Assembly (NCBI GenBank): GCA_963921825.1
Contig: OY997593.1
Span: 42,919,111 to 42,983,110, forward strand
DNA length: 64,000 bases
DNA from: Erodium maritimum
Taxonomy: Eukaryota > Streptophyta > Magnoliopsida > Geraniales > Geraniaceae
Reading direction: 5' to 3'
A program made the position numbers and the translations under genes. Below, in pieces: positions 13,061 to 24,708 of the stretch (the first letter of the stretch is position 1; each line of letters begins with the position of its first letter). The notes under the pieces are model-generated. The model did not search any database. It worked only from the letters and a program-made list of their open reading frames with translations, and was not told the origin of the DNA.

Positions 13061-14416
13061 GAGGAGAAATCTGGTGAGAACCATGTTTTAACGTAGGAAC
13101 CGCGAGAACCAATCTAAGTCATCCATTTTAAGAATGGATGGATGGGATGCAATTGAGTAGTTGACTTGTTGACTGCAAAAAAAAAAACAGCACATTTTAG
13201 TAAGTGGTAGGGCTTTTTAGTAAAACTATCATCACATTTTTTTAACCAATTCACTAATTTAATTTTTCCCGCTTCGTTTGAACTCCGATTGGCTTCAAAC
13301 TTGCGCCATTAGTTTTGTTTTTTTAAGGGCTTTCAATCAAGATCAGTCATGAATATATTTTGAAGCACGAAAAAAAAATTATTTCGAGGTTGATTTTTTT
13401 TAAAAAAAAATCTGGGTAATTTTTATCAACACTTTGCTCTGGATTTATCAACACTTTTACACTGGTTTTATCAACACTTTACACTGGTTTTATCACCTCA
13501 TTTTCCAAAACTGATCATGATTTTATCACCTCATCGCGTGCTTTTTATGAACACTAGGTTTATCATTCAAATTACGTGTGTTTTATCACCCCCATCACAT
13601 GTTTTTTTGAAGCACGATTTTTTTTTATTTCAGGGCTGGTTTTTAAAGAAGTTATATATGGGTAATTTTTATCAACACTTTGCTCTGGGTTTATCAACAC
13701 TTTACCCTGGTTTTATCAACACTTTACACTGGTTTTATCACCCCATTCTCCAAAACTGATCATGATTTTTATTATCTCATCACATGTTTTTTATGAACAC
13801 CAATTTTATCAACACTAAACACTAGATTTATCATTGAATTATGTGTTTTTTATCGCCCCATCACAAGTTTTTTTTATCAACGTTAAACTCTAGTGTATCA
13901 CACTTATTATCAAAATTGAAAATGGTTTTTATCACCTCATTATTTGTTTCTTATCACCTCATTACATGTTTTTTTATCAACATTTAGCACTAGTTTGGTT
14001 TAGTACTCCGATATCAAACATTTATTAATGAAGATTTATCAACGCTCAACATTATTTTTATCACCTTGATATAAATTTTTATTTTCGTGCTTCAAAATAT
14101 ATTCATGACTGATCTTGATTTAAAGCCCTTGAAAAAATAAAAATATTGGCGTAAGTTTGAAGTTAATCGGAGTTCAAACGAATCGAGAAATATTAAATTA
14201 GTGAATTGGTGAAAAAAAATTGACACTTGTCCACATGACACCATGCTATTACAATTATGCCCTTGCTTGTGTGAGAATGGATGAAAGTGGCGTGTATGTT
14301 GGTTGAATTTGGGTGATGATGTGACATTTTGATGAGTGTTGGATCATAGGTGAGAGTGGCTAGGATTGGTTCTAACAGTTCCTATGTTAAGAGTGGTTCT
14401 CAATAGATTTCTCCTC
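13061..14416. mobile_element. Long-TIR non-autonomous DNA transposon
   Basis: The outer ~50 bp are inverted (gaggagaaatct at the left, agatttctcctc in inverse position at the right). An inner block of about 140 bp is also inverted (13233-13372 against 14083-14220), including gatcagtcatgaatatattt. The arm section between these blocks has diverged. The centre contains an internal duplication and many ttatcaacacttt motifs, with no coding capacity. The flanks give only a weak 8-bp duplication (6 of 8 bases, aatacaag and catacatg). A Mutator-like or hAT-like origin is possible. Confidence 0.65.
13361..13860. repeat. ~246-bp tandem duplication inside the long-TIR element
   Basis: Two successive copies (about 13361-13606 and 13607-13860) share the order: gaagcacga, ggtaatttttatcaacactt, several tttatcaacacttt motifs, and aaaactgatcatgattt. 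The motif spacing repeats at 246-247 bp. Confidence 0.65.
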
Positions 14417-15088
14417 ATACATGCATTTTATATTATACTGTTCTTTTATTGTGTGCTTTTTATATAATCAAGAACTATTCCATCATATACATGTGATTTC
14501 CACAATCAAATTCATTCCTCTCTTCTATTAATTGCATAGGTAGATTCACAAATCCTGCGTATAAAAAAACTATCCTCAAAAACATATTATTGTTCCATTA
14601 AATACTTTTTTTAAAACGATAATATTAGGAATTGTATTACTGTAAAAGATAACCTTTACATGTTAGGGCATAATTGTCCAGGATTCCAGATATTTGTCCC
14701 GGTCGATCATAGTCTACCAGACACTCATGGATCCGTAAAAAAAATCTGCTTTTGCCCACAGATCTGAAAATCAAAAGTTCCCCTTATCGACATTTCAAAA
14801 AAGAGAAAATCCAAAGTCCTAGGCCAACCTAACCAAATACCTGATCGAGCTAAGAAAATGATAAACAGCAGAAATAACAGTAAACGAACTAGTGCTTTGA
14901 ATGCGGCTTTCCCGAGCCTCCCAGCACTGGTGGTCTCGGGTCTGTGGGTATAGGTCCCGAGTAGGCTTTCCCACCCCCACCGGGTCCTATCATTCTTCAT
15001 GTGCAGGGTCTGGACCCTCCATCTTCAGCTTCCCATCATGGTCCAACCAGACCTCCTCGGGACTCTCTTCCAGAGTACTGACTTCTTC

Positions 15089-15156
<68 letters not shown>

Positions 15157-16530
15157 TAGGGTTTAGGGGTTATCGTTCCTGGTTCCTTCATCAATCCCGA
15201 CATGGGGGTTCGCCGTTGTTGTGGTGTCATCCACCGGAGTAATTATGGTCACGGTCCTTGACTTTGGTAGTCTCGGAGACTGTCGCTACCTTATGTTGTC
15301 CATATTATCTTCCTCAAAATCTTATGTCAAACAAAATAGGATGTATACCAATACTTTTGTTTTATTAGTGGTCCAAACAGACATTCATCTTTTGTTCACG
15401 CTTATCTTGAAGGCAAAGGGTAAATAAGTATTTTCATTCCCATACCAGTAAGTGATAAGGATCGACTTACAACTTCTTTGACGTAAGAATTGATGAAAAT
15501 GACGGGAAGATTGGCCTAAAAGCTAAATAATTGAGAAAAAGGTTTATTTAAAGACTTGTTCAGATAAGGGTAAAACAATAATAATACAACAACTCTTTGA
15601 AATGTCCGAAATTCAAATTAAAACGAGAAAGGGATATTTTTATATAATTGAGTGGGTGGATTAATAACGGTAACATGGGTCCCACTTTATAATTGGTGTA
15701 TAAGTCACCAACAAATTTGCCGCGAAAGCATTTGCAAAAAATGCCACCTAATTATTTTATTATATTTGTTCTTTTGCCACGGGAGGGTAGCATCCACGGT
15801 GGCACTATATTGCTTAATTGTCGTTTGATTTTGATTTTGATTTTTTGAGAGGACTTATTGTTTTCTTTGAGGGGTGCTAATAAGTCAGAGATTTGAACAA
15901 TTAGTGGAGGAGATTGTCAGTCGATACTAATTGTGATGAGGTTGGGAGTTTCTCCTTCTAAACGTCTTGTGTTTCCGACATGTGTTTTATTGGACATGAC
16001 GAGGTTGGGTGAAAGATCTCTCTTGATTCTGTTGATCAACAAAAGCTTATGATATCGAGTCCCGATCGCCCTCGGCGGTGAGAACCCGTGGTTCCAGCTA
16101 TGTCATCGGTCGTACACTCGCTCATGATCATAGTGACAGCGTGGGAAGCTACCATGAGGAAAAGAGAACCACCGCAACAGGTACTAGCGGATCGTTTCTG
16201 GAGATGCACTGTCCTTCAGCACTGAGATTTTGGGGAGAAAGAGAGAGAGCAAGAGAGAGAGAGAGGCATGAGGACTTCTAAGAACAAGACCATAAACACA
16301 CGAAGATCTTGTGTGGCGGCGACGACAAGGGGCGTCCCCCTTTTACTTAATTTTATGGTTTGAAAAATGGTTTGCTTCTATCAACGATCACTTTTTTTTA
16401 AATCGAAATTTATCCTCCTAAATACCCAACTCATTCTATTTTATTCTCGCACATTCATTCTCTCCCACATTAATTCTTCCTTCTTCCACATTTTGCATCT
16501 AGAAATTTCTCCTTCCAACACTTTCATCGA
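14417..16530. other. Intergenic sequence with simple repeats
   Basis: No supported gene. It holds an AGT microsatellite, a GA-rich stretch near 16235-16265 and otherwise unremarkable sequence. The serine-rich frame at 14901-15242 is produced by the microsatellite. The part from about 16430 may be the 5' end of the LINE that follows. Confidence 0.4.
15090..15156. repeat. AGT trinucleotide microsatellite
   Basis: About 22 uninterrupted AGT units. Confidence 0.97.
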
Positions 16531-16786
16531 ATCGTGTTGAGTGAAAGCAAGAAGATTGTCAGACAATAATGTCGAACGACAAGGAGTAATATAATCAAGG
16601 GCAGATGCTGCAAAGTTAATCGACAGTCAAAATGGCAAAAAGATCAAAGACTTTCTCTTGTTTGTGGCATTAAATTGGATGGAAGCAGGGGGTAGGCGAA
16701 GTGTGAGACGTCGTCCAGTTTGGAGGCCTAAGTTACCGGAAACGGTCGCAAGCAATTCTTAGGGTAATTTGGTCAGGTGAGAGGAA

Positions 16787-18009
16787 GTGGAACGTATATC
16801 CAAAGGAGAAATTGTTTCTCTCCGGACCGGGCTGGTTTTGGAGCAAGTTCGTGAAGAAATTGAGAGTTGTGGAGCTAAAGGAATGGAGGTGAGGAGAATT
16901 TGTGGAAATTTTTTCATTTTGCTCTGTTCGGAATTCCTTTTTGCTTCCATGTTACATGAGACGAAATGGCGTTGGTTTATGACGTGGTTTAACGTTCTGA
17001 GCTTGGATGGCTCCTTAGCTCTGCTTGGTGAAGATTGGAGTTGGCTTGTAGTGGATGGGTTGCCGTATTTTTGCGATGAACAGGCTGTATTGAGCAATGT
17101 TTTGAATGGAATTGGAAAAATAATTTCAGTTGTTCCTGTTGCAAATACTGATAATTTGGTGGGATCTGTTTTCGTTCTGCTTCGGCGATCGGTTGTCAGT
17201 ACTATCCCGCAGAGCTATGTATTAAAGTTAGGAAATGGCAGTTTTAAATTGTCAATTCGCGAGGTCGAGTCGGCACCGGAGTTGGGCTCTCAGACGACAG
17301 AGTTTGATTCTCCGGCGAAAGGATCCGTGCCAGTATCGGAGAGAGCAGATTTTTAGGACGCGGAGACTTTTTGAATTCCGAATTTGAAACAGAATGTACA
17401 ACTGCTTCAGTGGATAAAACGTTAGAGGTTGTGGCAATTCAGGACACTGCAACTGTAGTTGAGGTGTTCAATTTCGAATCCACGGTTGGGTTGGGCGCTG
17501 ATAGGCCCAATACATTTGAAACGCAAGTCCAGTCGGGTACTGAATGTTTGGGCAACGCATGTGTTTGTGTGGTTAACGCAGAACAGTACCCTCCTCTATT
17601 GATTAATCTTGAGATCTCTCCTAAAAACAAAACCAGACATATAACGTGCAGATCAAGGCAATCGGCGGCCAGTGGTGCTTCACCTATGACTCCGGTCCTC
17701 TCAGCTGATAGCACGACGTATTCGATCCAAACCCGTTCCAGAACTCGGTCCCTTGAAAGAGAGAGGGCCAAAGGGGTCAGTACTTCTTATTTCCATGTTT
17801 TAAATCCTACTGCTAAAAATGCTAAGAAAGATGCTTGGAACGTTATTCGGGAATTGCAGTTTCAGAAGTTAAAGACCAAAGGAAAATTAGTTGATTCTAG
17901 TGTTGATTCTGGTACTTTAATTTCTGGTTCTGGAGACTCTGTTGTTCCTGTTACAAATTTACTACTTGAACCCTCTAATCCTTTTGAGGGTGCTTTAAGG
18001 TCTATATGA
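16787..18009 (+). pseudogene. LINE 1 ORF1 (DUF4283-like nucleic-acid-binding protein), frameshifted
   Basis: Two open segments (16787-17356 and 17371-18009) lie in different frames and together cover an ORF1. Residues such as DWSWLVVDGLPYFCDEQ and the following VFVLLRRSVVS resemble the DUF4283 region of plant LINE ORF1 proteins, which bind element RNA. The second half is rich in S, T and basic residues. No zinc knuckle was found. ORF1 ends in TGA at 18007-18009, and ORF2 follows at once in the same frame (YIRVLSWNVRGLN), so the two ORFs are divided only by that stop. Confidence 0.7.
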
Positions 18010-21000
18010 TATATTAGGGTCCTCTCATGGAATGTGAGAGGACTTAATTCCTCTCAGAAGAGACGTTGTCTGAGAGATTTGGTACTTAAATATAGAACTT
18101 TGTTTATTATGTTACAAGAAGTAAAGGTTCAATCAGTGGATTATGCTTTTGTTCGGAGCTTGGGATTACACGGTGGTTGGATTTTTAGTTATATACCACA
18201 TGTTGGTTCTACTGGTGGTGTACTCAGTCTTTGGCAGGATTCCAGCTTCAGGATGGAATCGGTTGTACCGGTACGAAATGCCTCAATTTGGACCGGTTTC
18301 TGTGTATTTGCTGATGTGAGCGTTTCGTTCATTAATGTTTATGCTCCGAATATTGCTCGGGATAGGAGATCTTTGTGGGATGAGTTGAGATCGAAAAGGG
18401 GTTTGGTGGCTGATATTTGTTTATGTGCAAGAGATTTTAATTTTGTGCTTTCGGCGGATGAGCGTCGTAATTGTGCTTCCTTACAGGCTGATATTCGGGT
18501 TTTTTCAGGATTTTGTGTCCGAAATGGACCTCATTGATCTACCTTTATCTAGGTCTCAATTTACATGGTACCATTCTGCAGATAAATTATCTCGTATTGA
18601 CAGATTCCTTGTATCTGCAGATTTTATGTCTCTTTTCAGGCCATTGTCTCAGGTTGCTTTACCTAAATCTTTGTCAGATCATAGGCCGTTGCTTTTCAAG
18701 GTAGATGTGGCTGTGTGGGGAGCCCGCCCGATAAAGTTCTTTAATGCTTGGGTAGATCATCTTGCTTTTCTATCTATTGTTCGTTCCTATTGGTCTTCTT
18801 ATTCTGATCATGTTTCAGCCAGCTACAGTTTATTTTTCAAGTTGAGGTCACTTCGTTTGGATCTGCAATCCTGGAACAAGGAAGTGTTTGGAAATTCTTA
18901 GGAGAGGGTGAAGAACCTAGTGGCTGAAATCGATGCTTTAGATAGAATTCAAGACGAGCGACCTCTGTCCAGTTCTGAAGTGAGCCATCGGTCCTGGCTT
19001 CGGGCTATTCTGATCCTTGAGCATAAGATTTTGGACAAGATTTGGAGACAAATGGCTATAATGGCATGGTTTCGTTGCGGTGATAGGTGTACCCGTTTTT
19101 TCCACAAGATTGCAAACTTTAAAGCTCAGAGGAACCGGTTATCAAAGATTCGGATTGGGACTAGTTTTACTTCGGTTCCGTCTGACATCTTGGAGACTGT
19201 GATTTTGAAACTTGATTTTGAGAAAGCATATGATCTGGTGCAATGGGGGTATTTGGAGGAATTTTTTATTCAGATGAATTTTGGGGGAAGGTGGAGGAGA
19301 TGGATCACCTCCTGCTTAAGAGCTCATCTCTCTGTTTTGGTTAATGGAGTTCCATCTCGAGATTTCGAAATGGTGAATGGACTTCGTCAAGGATACCCTA
19401 TGTCTCCATTCTTATTCTTAATTGTAGTAGAAGGCTTACATCAGTATTTGGAGTTGGGAAAGGAGGCCGGGTATCTTAGAGGCGTTTGTGTTGGAAATTC
19501 CGGTGTTTCCATTTCGCATTTACAGTTCGCCGATGATACTATTATGTTTGTTCGTGGTTCTTTGGATGATTTGATTATGCTGAAGTTTGATCTGGAAGGC
19601 TTTCAGTTAGTCTCTGGGCTAAAAGTTAATTTTTCTAAGTCAAAGGCCATTGTTCTTAATGCTAATTCTCTTTCGGCTGAGGAAGTAAGTGAGGTGTTAG
19701 GGTGTGAGTCTGGCTCGTTACCTATACAGTATTTGGGCTTTCCTTTAGGGGCTTCCCCTAAGAGATTGGCTACACGGGGGACGGTTTTGTGTAAATATCT
19801 TCAGCCCTGGAGTTGTGGCGGGCTAAGTATCTATATGTTGCTGGTAGAATTACTTTGATTCGGTCCACTTTATTTGGTTTGCCTCTATTTTTCATGTCGT
19901 TACTTAAGGCACCAAAGGGAATCATTAAAATTCTTGAGGCTACTCAAAGGCGTTTTATGTGGCGAAATGGGGGAGATGGACCGGTTCTAAATAAGGTTAA
20001 ATGGAGTAAAGTATGTAGGCCGAAACATTTGGGGGGTCTCGGCCTCCGTAGATTGGGAGTGATGAATGTAGCGTTGTTAGCTAAATGGTGGTGGTGTTTC
20101 TCCACTTCTAAGCGGTCTTTATGGAAGGTGCTTATTTGTTTGAGGATGGGGTGGTCTGTTGATGATTGGGATCTATCACGTTTAGATAATAATGGTAATT
20201 GTTATCTTTTCAATCATATTTTGGAACTTGCGAGTGACCCCCTGTTTTGCAGTATGTTTGGTAATCAGCGACTCTCTTGGAATTTAGGGCGTGGCAACTC
20301 CATTTCCTTTTGGGATGATGTCTGGATCGGCGAGGCACCCTTGAGATCTCGGTTCCCGTTGGCTTTTTCTAGAGCAGTTAACAAGGAAGGGGTTGTGGCT
20401 GATTTTTGGAACGAGCAAGGGTGGTTGGTTTCTTTCAGGAACAGTCGTGGAAATAGAGAAAGAGAAGAGGTGAGTGCTTTTTATACATGTTTAGAAGATT
20501 GTGTTTTGGCCCCCGATTTGGATGATACTCTTCTTTGGAGGAAGTCCTCTTCTGGTTTTACAGTTTCTGCTGCTTATTCTATTCTGATGGAGGAGGACTC
20601 GATGGAGGTTGAGCCGTGGGTTTCTGTTTTGTGGGTGGCTGGTATACCACCCAAGCACAATGTGTTGGTTTGGTTAGCTGCTCAGAACGCTTTACCTACA
20701 TCTGTTTTCTTGGAGGCAAGGGGAATGTTTGTAACGATTAATCAGATGTTTTGCCCTATGTGTAAGTCTTTCATGGAAACTATAGATCATATTTTCTTGC
20801 ATTGTTATTTATCCTGGTGGCTTTGGGGAAGGTTTTTGAGTGGTGGGGGCTGTTGTGGGTCATGTCAAGGACTGTAGGAGACTTGATCTTGATGTGGAGA
20901 GGTGTGGGCTAGCATCATATGTGTAAGGTTTGGGTCCGTGTCTGTTATATTATTGTTTGGCATTTGTGGTTATTCAGTAATGGAGTGGTGTTTAATCAGG

Positions 21001-21158
21001 TGATGGACTCCGGTGATATTCTGTTTGGGAAGATTAAGAATCATTCCTTTGTTATCTTGTGGCACTCTCGGGCCTTGAGAGTCGGCTTTTCTTATGAGGA
21101 TTGGTGCAGGAGACCCAGCTGGTGCATCCGGCCGCGCCGGAGGCAGGGTCGGACCTGA
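18010..21158 (+). pseudogene. LINE 1 ORF2 (endonuclease and reverse transcriptase), broken
   Basis: Domains in order: an AP-type endonuclease (SWNVRGLN, LQEVK, RDFNFVLS, SRIDRFLVSADF, SDHRPLLF), a reverse transcriptase (LDFEKAYD, GLRQGYPMSPFLF, catalytic FADD at about 19528-19540) and the zf-RVT region (VWLAAQNALPT, CPMCKSFMETIDHIFLHC). Defects: a frame change near 18500, a TAG stop at 18899-18901, a deletion near 19195 that joins VPSDILE directly to the LDFEKAYD block and removes the RT finger region, a frame change near 19800 and another near 20870. In the endonuclease the usual GDFN reads RDFN. Non-functional. Confidence 0.88.
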
Positions 21159-21551
21159 TTTTGTTATAGTTCTGTGTTGATTTGACAGGTTCTGCGGAGA
21201 GTTTATACCTTTCAGGTTTCGCCTGTTTCTCACTGAGGTCCGGCGAGTGCTCATCCGTGGGAACGCTAAGGGCCGATCTACTCTTGGAGTGGAGGGTCAC
21301 GGATTACTTAGTCTTTTTAAGACCAGAGGATCCACCTGTTCACCCTGAGGCATTGTTCGTTGGTCTCAGTGAGACACATGTTCAGTATTGCTCTTTGTTG
21401 TATCTCCTGTTTGCTGTTGATTTTGTTTTTCGGGTCTTGGACCCCTAGCTCACTTTTGAGTTCCTTTGTTATCGTTGTTCTCATTGGTCTTTTCCATTTT
21501 GGAATTGGTTTTATTATTAACAAAAATTTCGAGCTTATAAAAAAAATATAA

Positions 21552-22870
21552 CTTTTCCCCATAGATGTTTTTCGATGAAAATTTCTGTCAATATGTGGTT
21601 ATTGAGTGGTATCAAGCCCATACTCACCATATGCTTGATTCACAACCATGGTTTGATTCACAACCATGAAGCTATTCAAGTCATGCCTCTGCACAGTCTA
21701 CCTTTTAGAAATATTTCAAGCCTAACTATTGTCATTTATCTATTTTCTCTCTTGGTTCTACATATCATAGTACTAATCAAGAGCATAACGTAATCTCATT
21801 CACAAATTTTATGAGTGGATATTTTCATGCAATTACGTTACCTTGGGACTACGCAAGTGGTAAACTCATCTGGTTCCTTTACGAGTCAAGTGTTAGATCA
21901 AAGTTTTGCTTGGTTTTTTCGATTACGTGTAGAAACTTTGGATCACTAAGATAGGTTGGGGGTTCACCTTTTATTACGCTATGATTACCTCGGGACCTGA
22001 GGGTCTCACTCTGCATAGGGATCCACTACAGCCCCTCAAGCCTTTGTTAATACACAGATTTTATTGGAACCCATGTCCCCGAGACCTATACTCAAATCCC
22101 CGTGCACAGTGTGTGTGATTTTGAAAAACGGGTACCACAAACGCACAATAGGACCAACCACTTGAACTCGTGTAGATTTTTAGTCTACCTAAAGACATAG
22201 TTTGATCCCAAAATAACAAGCATGTGGCCTCAACCTCCTCTACATGCAACAAGTGAAATAAGACTAGTATCTCTTAGCTAGACCCACTATAGGAAAAAAT
22301 CAAGATATAATCCGGCCGACGACAATAAAAAGATTTAAAACCTAACCACACCTAACATTTGGTGTGACCGCCTGTTCGAGTCTAAGGCATCTAGCATCAC
22401 AAAATCATCTTGCACCCATTAAGTAATATAGCGCAAACACAAATACAGCTCATTAATATTAACAACAGTAAATCATCCAAACATTCCAAAAAAATCATCA
22501 ATGATGAAAGTTATTCCCAGGTTGCTCATGTTTGCCTAAATTACACATCCAAGGTTTGCACACAAAATAAAGACCCATAAAAAATACATGAAGTGCAGCA
22601 CAGAATGCAAAGATATAAATGGAAAGCATCTCACCCAACACTTTGAAACCTAAGGACTGCCTTAATGCGACTCTAAACATATATCTACACATGTTTACAC
22701 ATGCACCAAATAAATGATAACAATAAACACCCCACATTCAGAGTCAGCCAATATATAAGTCAAGAAATCCTATATGCATACTCTATCAACACAGAAATTT
22801 GGGTGCTCAGCACCCACCAGATAACATATATGAGATATAGTAGCGGTAAACAATATAAACCAAGAAGGGA
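21552..22870. other. Intergenic or retrotransposon-derived sequence
   Basis: No credible gene. By position it could include the 3' part or 3' LTR of the minus-strand Athila-like remnant to its right, but I could not match it to the LTR fragment at 24332. Confidence 0.3.
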
Positions 22871-23439
22871 AGAGATATTGTCTCTCGAAGAACCGCTACT
22901 CGACTTGTAAGCTGTCGTGAGAGTCCTAACGTGCATCGATGGATGGAAAGCTCATCGCCTATGAGAACTTCCAAGAAACTCAGCGCCATGGCATGTGACT
23001 AAACCGCTCCCACTTTCCATCCATTGTTGGGGTGCCTCCCAACTAGCGTATTTGCTTAAAGTCGTTAGCTCGACTAATAGGAGGCTCAATCAAGAGGCCT
23101 CCCAAAAATCTCATACTTCCATTGTGTCCTCCTCTTCAAGTGTGGATGTGAAGGTAGGAGAGGGAGCACAGTGCAACAAAAGAACCTCTTCCTTGAGTTT
23201 TGTGGGAACTCTCAACTGAAGGCTAATCTCGTCAAGCTTGCCTCAACAGAATAATCATGATTAAACTCATCCTAGCATAACTTGAGTGGGACATGAATCC
23301 CATTAATCGGAAAATGCACATGCCAATAAGGGTTAGTAGCTTCTACCAAAATTGAACAATAGCTCATAAACAGGGAATGAGACGTAGCAAATGAATAAAA
23401 AAATTATGCTCAACATTAAATTTATAAATCAATGGTATA

Positions 23440-24192
23440 TGTTGAACTTAAAGAATTGATTTGCTAGGATCTAAAAATAAATCTCCCACACTAAATGGAA
23501 TTTCGACAACATGCTCGATGTCTAGCAAAATACAACCAATGGGAGATTCAAACATAACCCCTCTCTTGAGAGCATGTTCCATATTACCCCTTGGATATCT
23601 AATATATCTGTAAGCTAACTCTATGGATACTATGGGAAGATTTGGCTCAACAAAATTTCGTGAACTATCTTCTGAAACTGTACACTTATTATTTACATCT
23701 ATAGAATTCAGTGCGCCAAAAACTACATGGAGATTGAATTGGCATAATGCAAGAGGGATAATAACTTGATATCTCACATTCCACACTTACCTCCAAACTC
23801 ATGGTTGAATCACGAGTTTCTTGTTCCGTTGTGTCACATGAGTGCTCGGAATGATCATCCTCAATGTGTAATGCTTGATCATCAAAGTTGGTCTCATTAA
23901 TCAATTTCATGAGATCATTCAATTGACTTTGAACCTCTTGGAACGTGGATGCTTGTTCCTCTTGTTTCCTTTCCATTTGCATCATCATCTTGTGCATCTC
24001 ATCTAGTCGATTAAGGAAAGCAAGACAAACTTCACGAAGTGACGACTCCTCGTCATTAGGCAATTGCTGTTCAACATGATAACCTTGATCAAAAGTGGGA
24101 GCGTCCCCTCAATTTGGATTATAGGCTCGTGAATGCACAAGAACCTCGCAATTGTAAAACAAATGATTATTAGCACCACATATATCACAATA
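23440..24192 (-). pseudogene. Athila-like gag C-terminus and protease remnant
   Basis: A CCHC zinc knuckle (CDICGANNHLFYNC) reads at 24151-24192. It is followed in another frame by an acidic, Q/E-rich gag stretch (23689-24063, MMMQMERKQEEQAS). Next, in 23448-23786, comes a segment resembling the retroviral-type protease of this lineage: IRYPRGNMEHAL, GCILLDIEHVVEIPFSVG, compared with the family's RYPRGI and VLDMEE.IP.ILGRPFL pattern. The catalytic DSG/DLGA motif is not visible. Frameshifts separate the parts. Not functional. Confidence 0.6.
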
Positions 24193-24313
24193 CCCCTTAT
24201 TAGGTAACATATTCTCCATAAAAGCTATTATGCAAAGAATCAACTAGAAAAAAGTATATTTACAAGAATGAAACAGGCGTAATGTAAACTATATAGCAAG
24301 GGTCGCCTAATTA

Positions 24314-24331
24314 CTCCCGGCAACGGCGCCA
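24314..24331 (-). promoter_or_regulatory. Primer-binding site of the Athila-like element
   Basis: On the minus strand TGGCGCCGTTGCCGGGAG follows the LTR end. This matches the primer-binding sequence common to Athila-type elements (TGGCGCCGTTGCCGGGGA) with one difference. Confidence 0.75.
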
Positions 24332-24700
24332 TAAAACTTGACGCCCTGCGGGTTTAATCGCAAACTTAAGCACGACAAGTGCACCGACCGTCAAGTAGTA
24401 AATCAAAAGTGAATTCCGGATATCGAACTTAAGAGAACAATAGACAAACACTTGCTATTTAAAGTTTGTAGCTAAGTTGTTTCGATAAAAATCTAATTTT
24501 TAGTTTTGAAAAAGAGAAAACAAAGAAAATATAGAATTTAGCAGAGAGTTTTCTTATCTTGAATCAAGTGAAGAGAAATCAATGGCACGAGTTCATCGAG
24601 TTCATTCCATAAAATTAAACACGTTTGATTGTTGTGATGTTGACTTATTTTAGAGGCAACGAGTTATCTCAATTCTAATCATAACTTCTTCTAAGGATTC
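24332..24700 (-). repeat. LTR fragment of the Athila-like element
   Basis: This sequence abuts the primer-binding site and is therefore the 3' end of the 5' LTR on the minus strand. It stops where LINE 2 sequence begins. The rest of the LTR may continue at 31194-31741 and 47344-47907 (see findings). Confidence 0.55.
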
Positions 24701-24708
24701 GGACCCTA

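Larger units (their letters stand above)
16530..21551 (+). mobile_element. LINE 1, degenerate L1-type retrotransposon
   Basis: ORF1 (DUF4283-like) is followed by ORF2 with endonuclease, reverse transcriptase and the C-terminal zinc-binding region typical of plant L1 elements. The 3' end is a short A-rich tail at about 21538-21551. The 5' boundary is estimated; no target duplication was found. ORF2 has frameshifts, a stop and an internal deletion, so the copy is dead. Confidence 0.85.
22870..24331 (-). mobile_element. Athila-like Gypsy retrotransposon, internal deletion derivative
   Basis: On the minus strand: a primer-binding site at 24314-24331, gag with a zinc knuckle, then a protease-like stretch. 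Around 23020-23090 comes sequence reading GTTGGGAGGCACCCCAAC, which I know from the region after pol in Athila elements. Reverse transcriptase and integrase are missing, so pol has been deleted. Confidence 0.6.

Noticed and set aside
14901..15242. 113-codon frame with a poly-serine tract
   Set aside because: The serine run is the AGT microsatellite read in one frame; the flanks show no protein family signal.
22870..23220. Host coding gene around the 74-codon plus frame at 22995
   Set aside because: The segment matches the post-pol region of Athila-like elements on the other strand.
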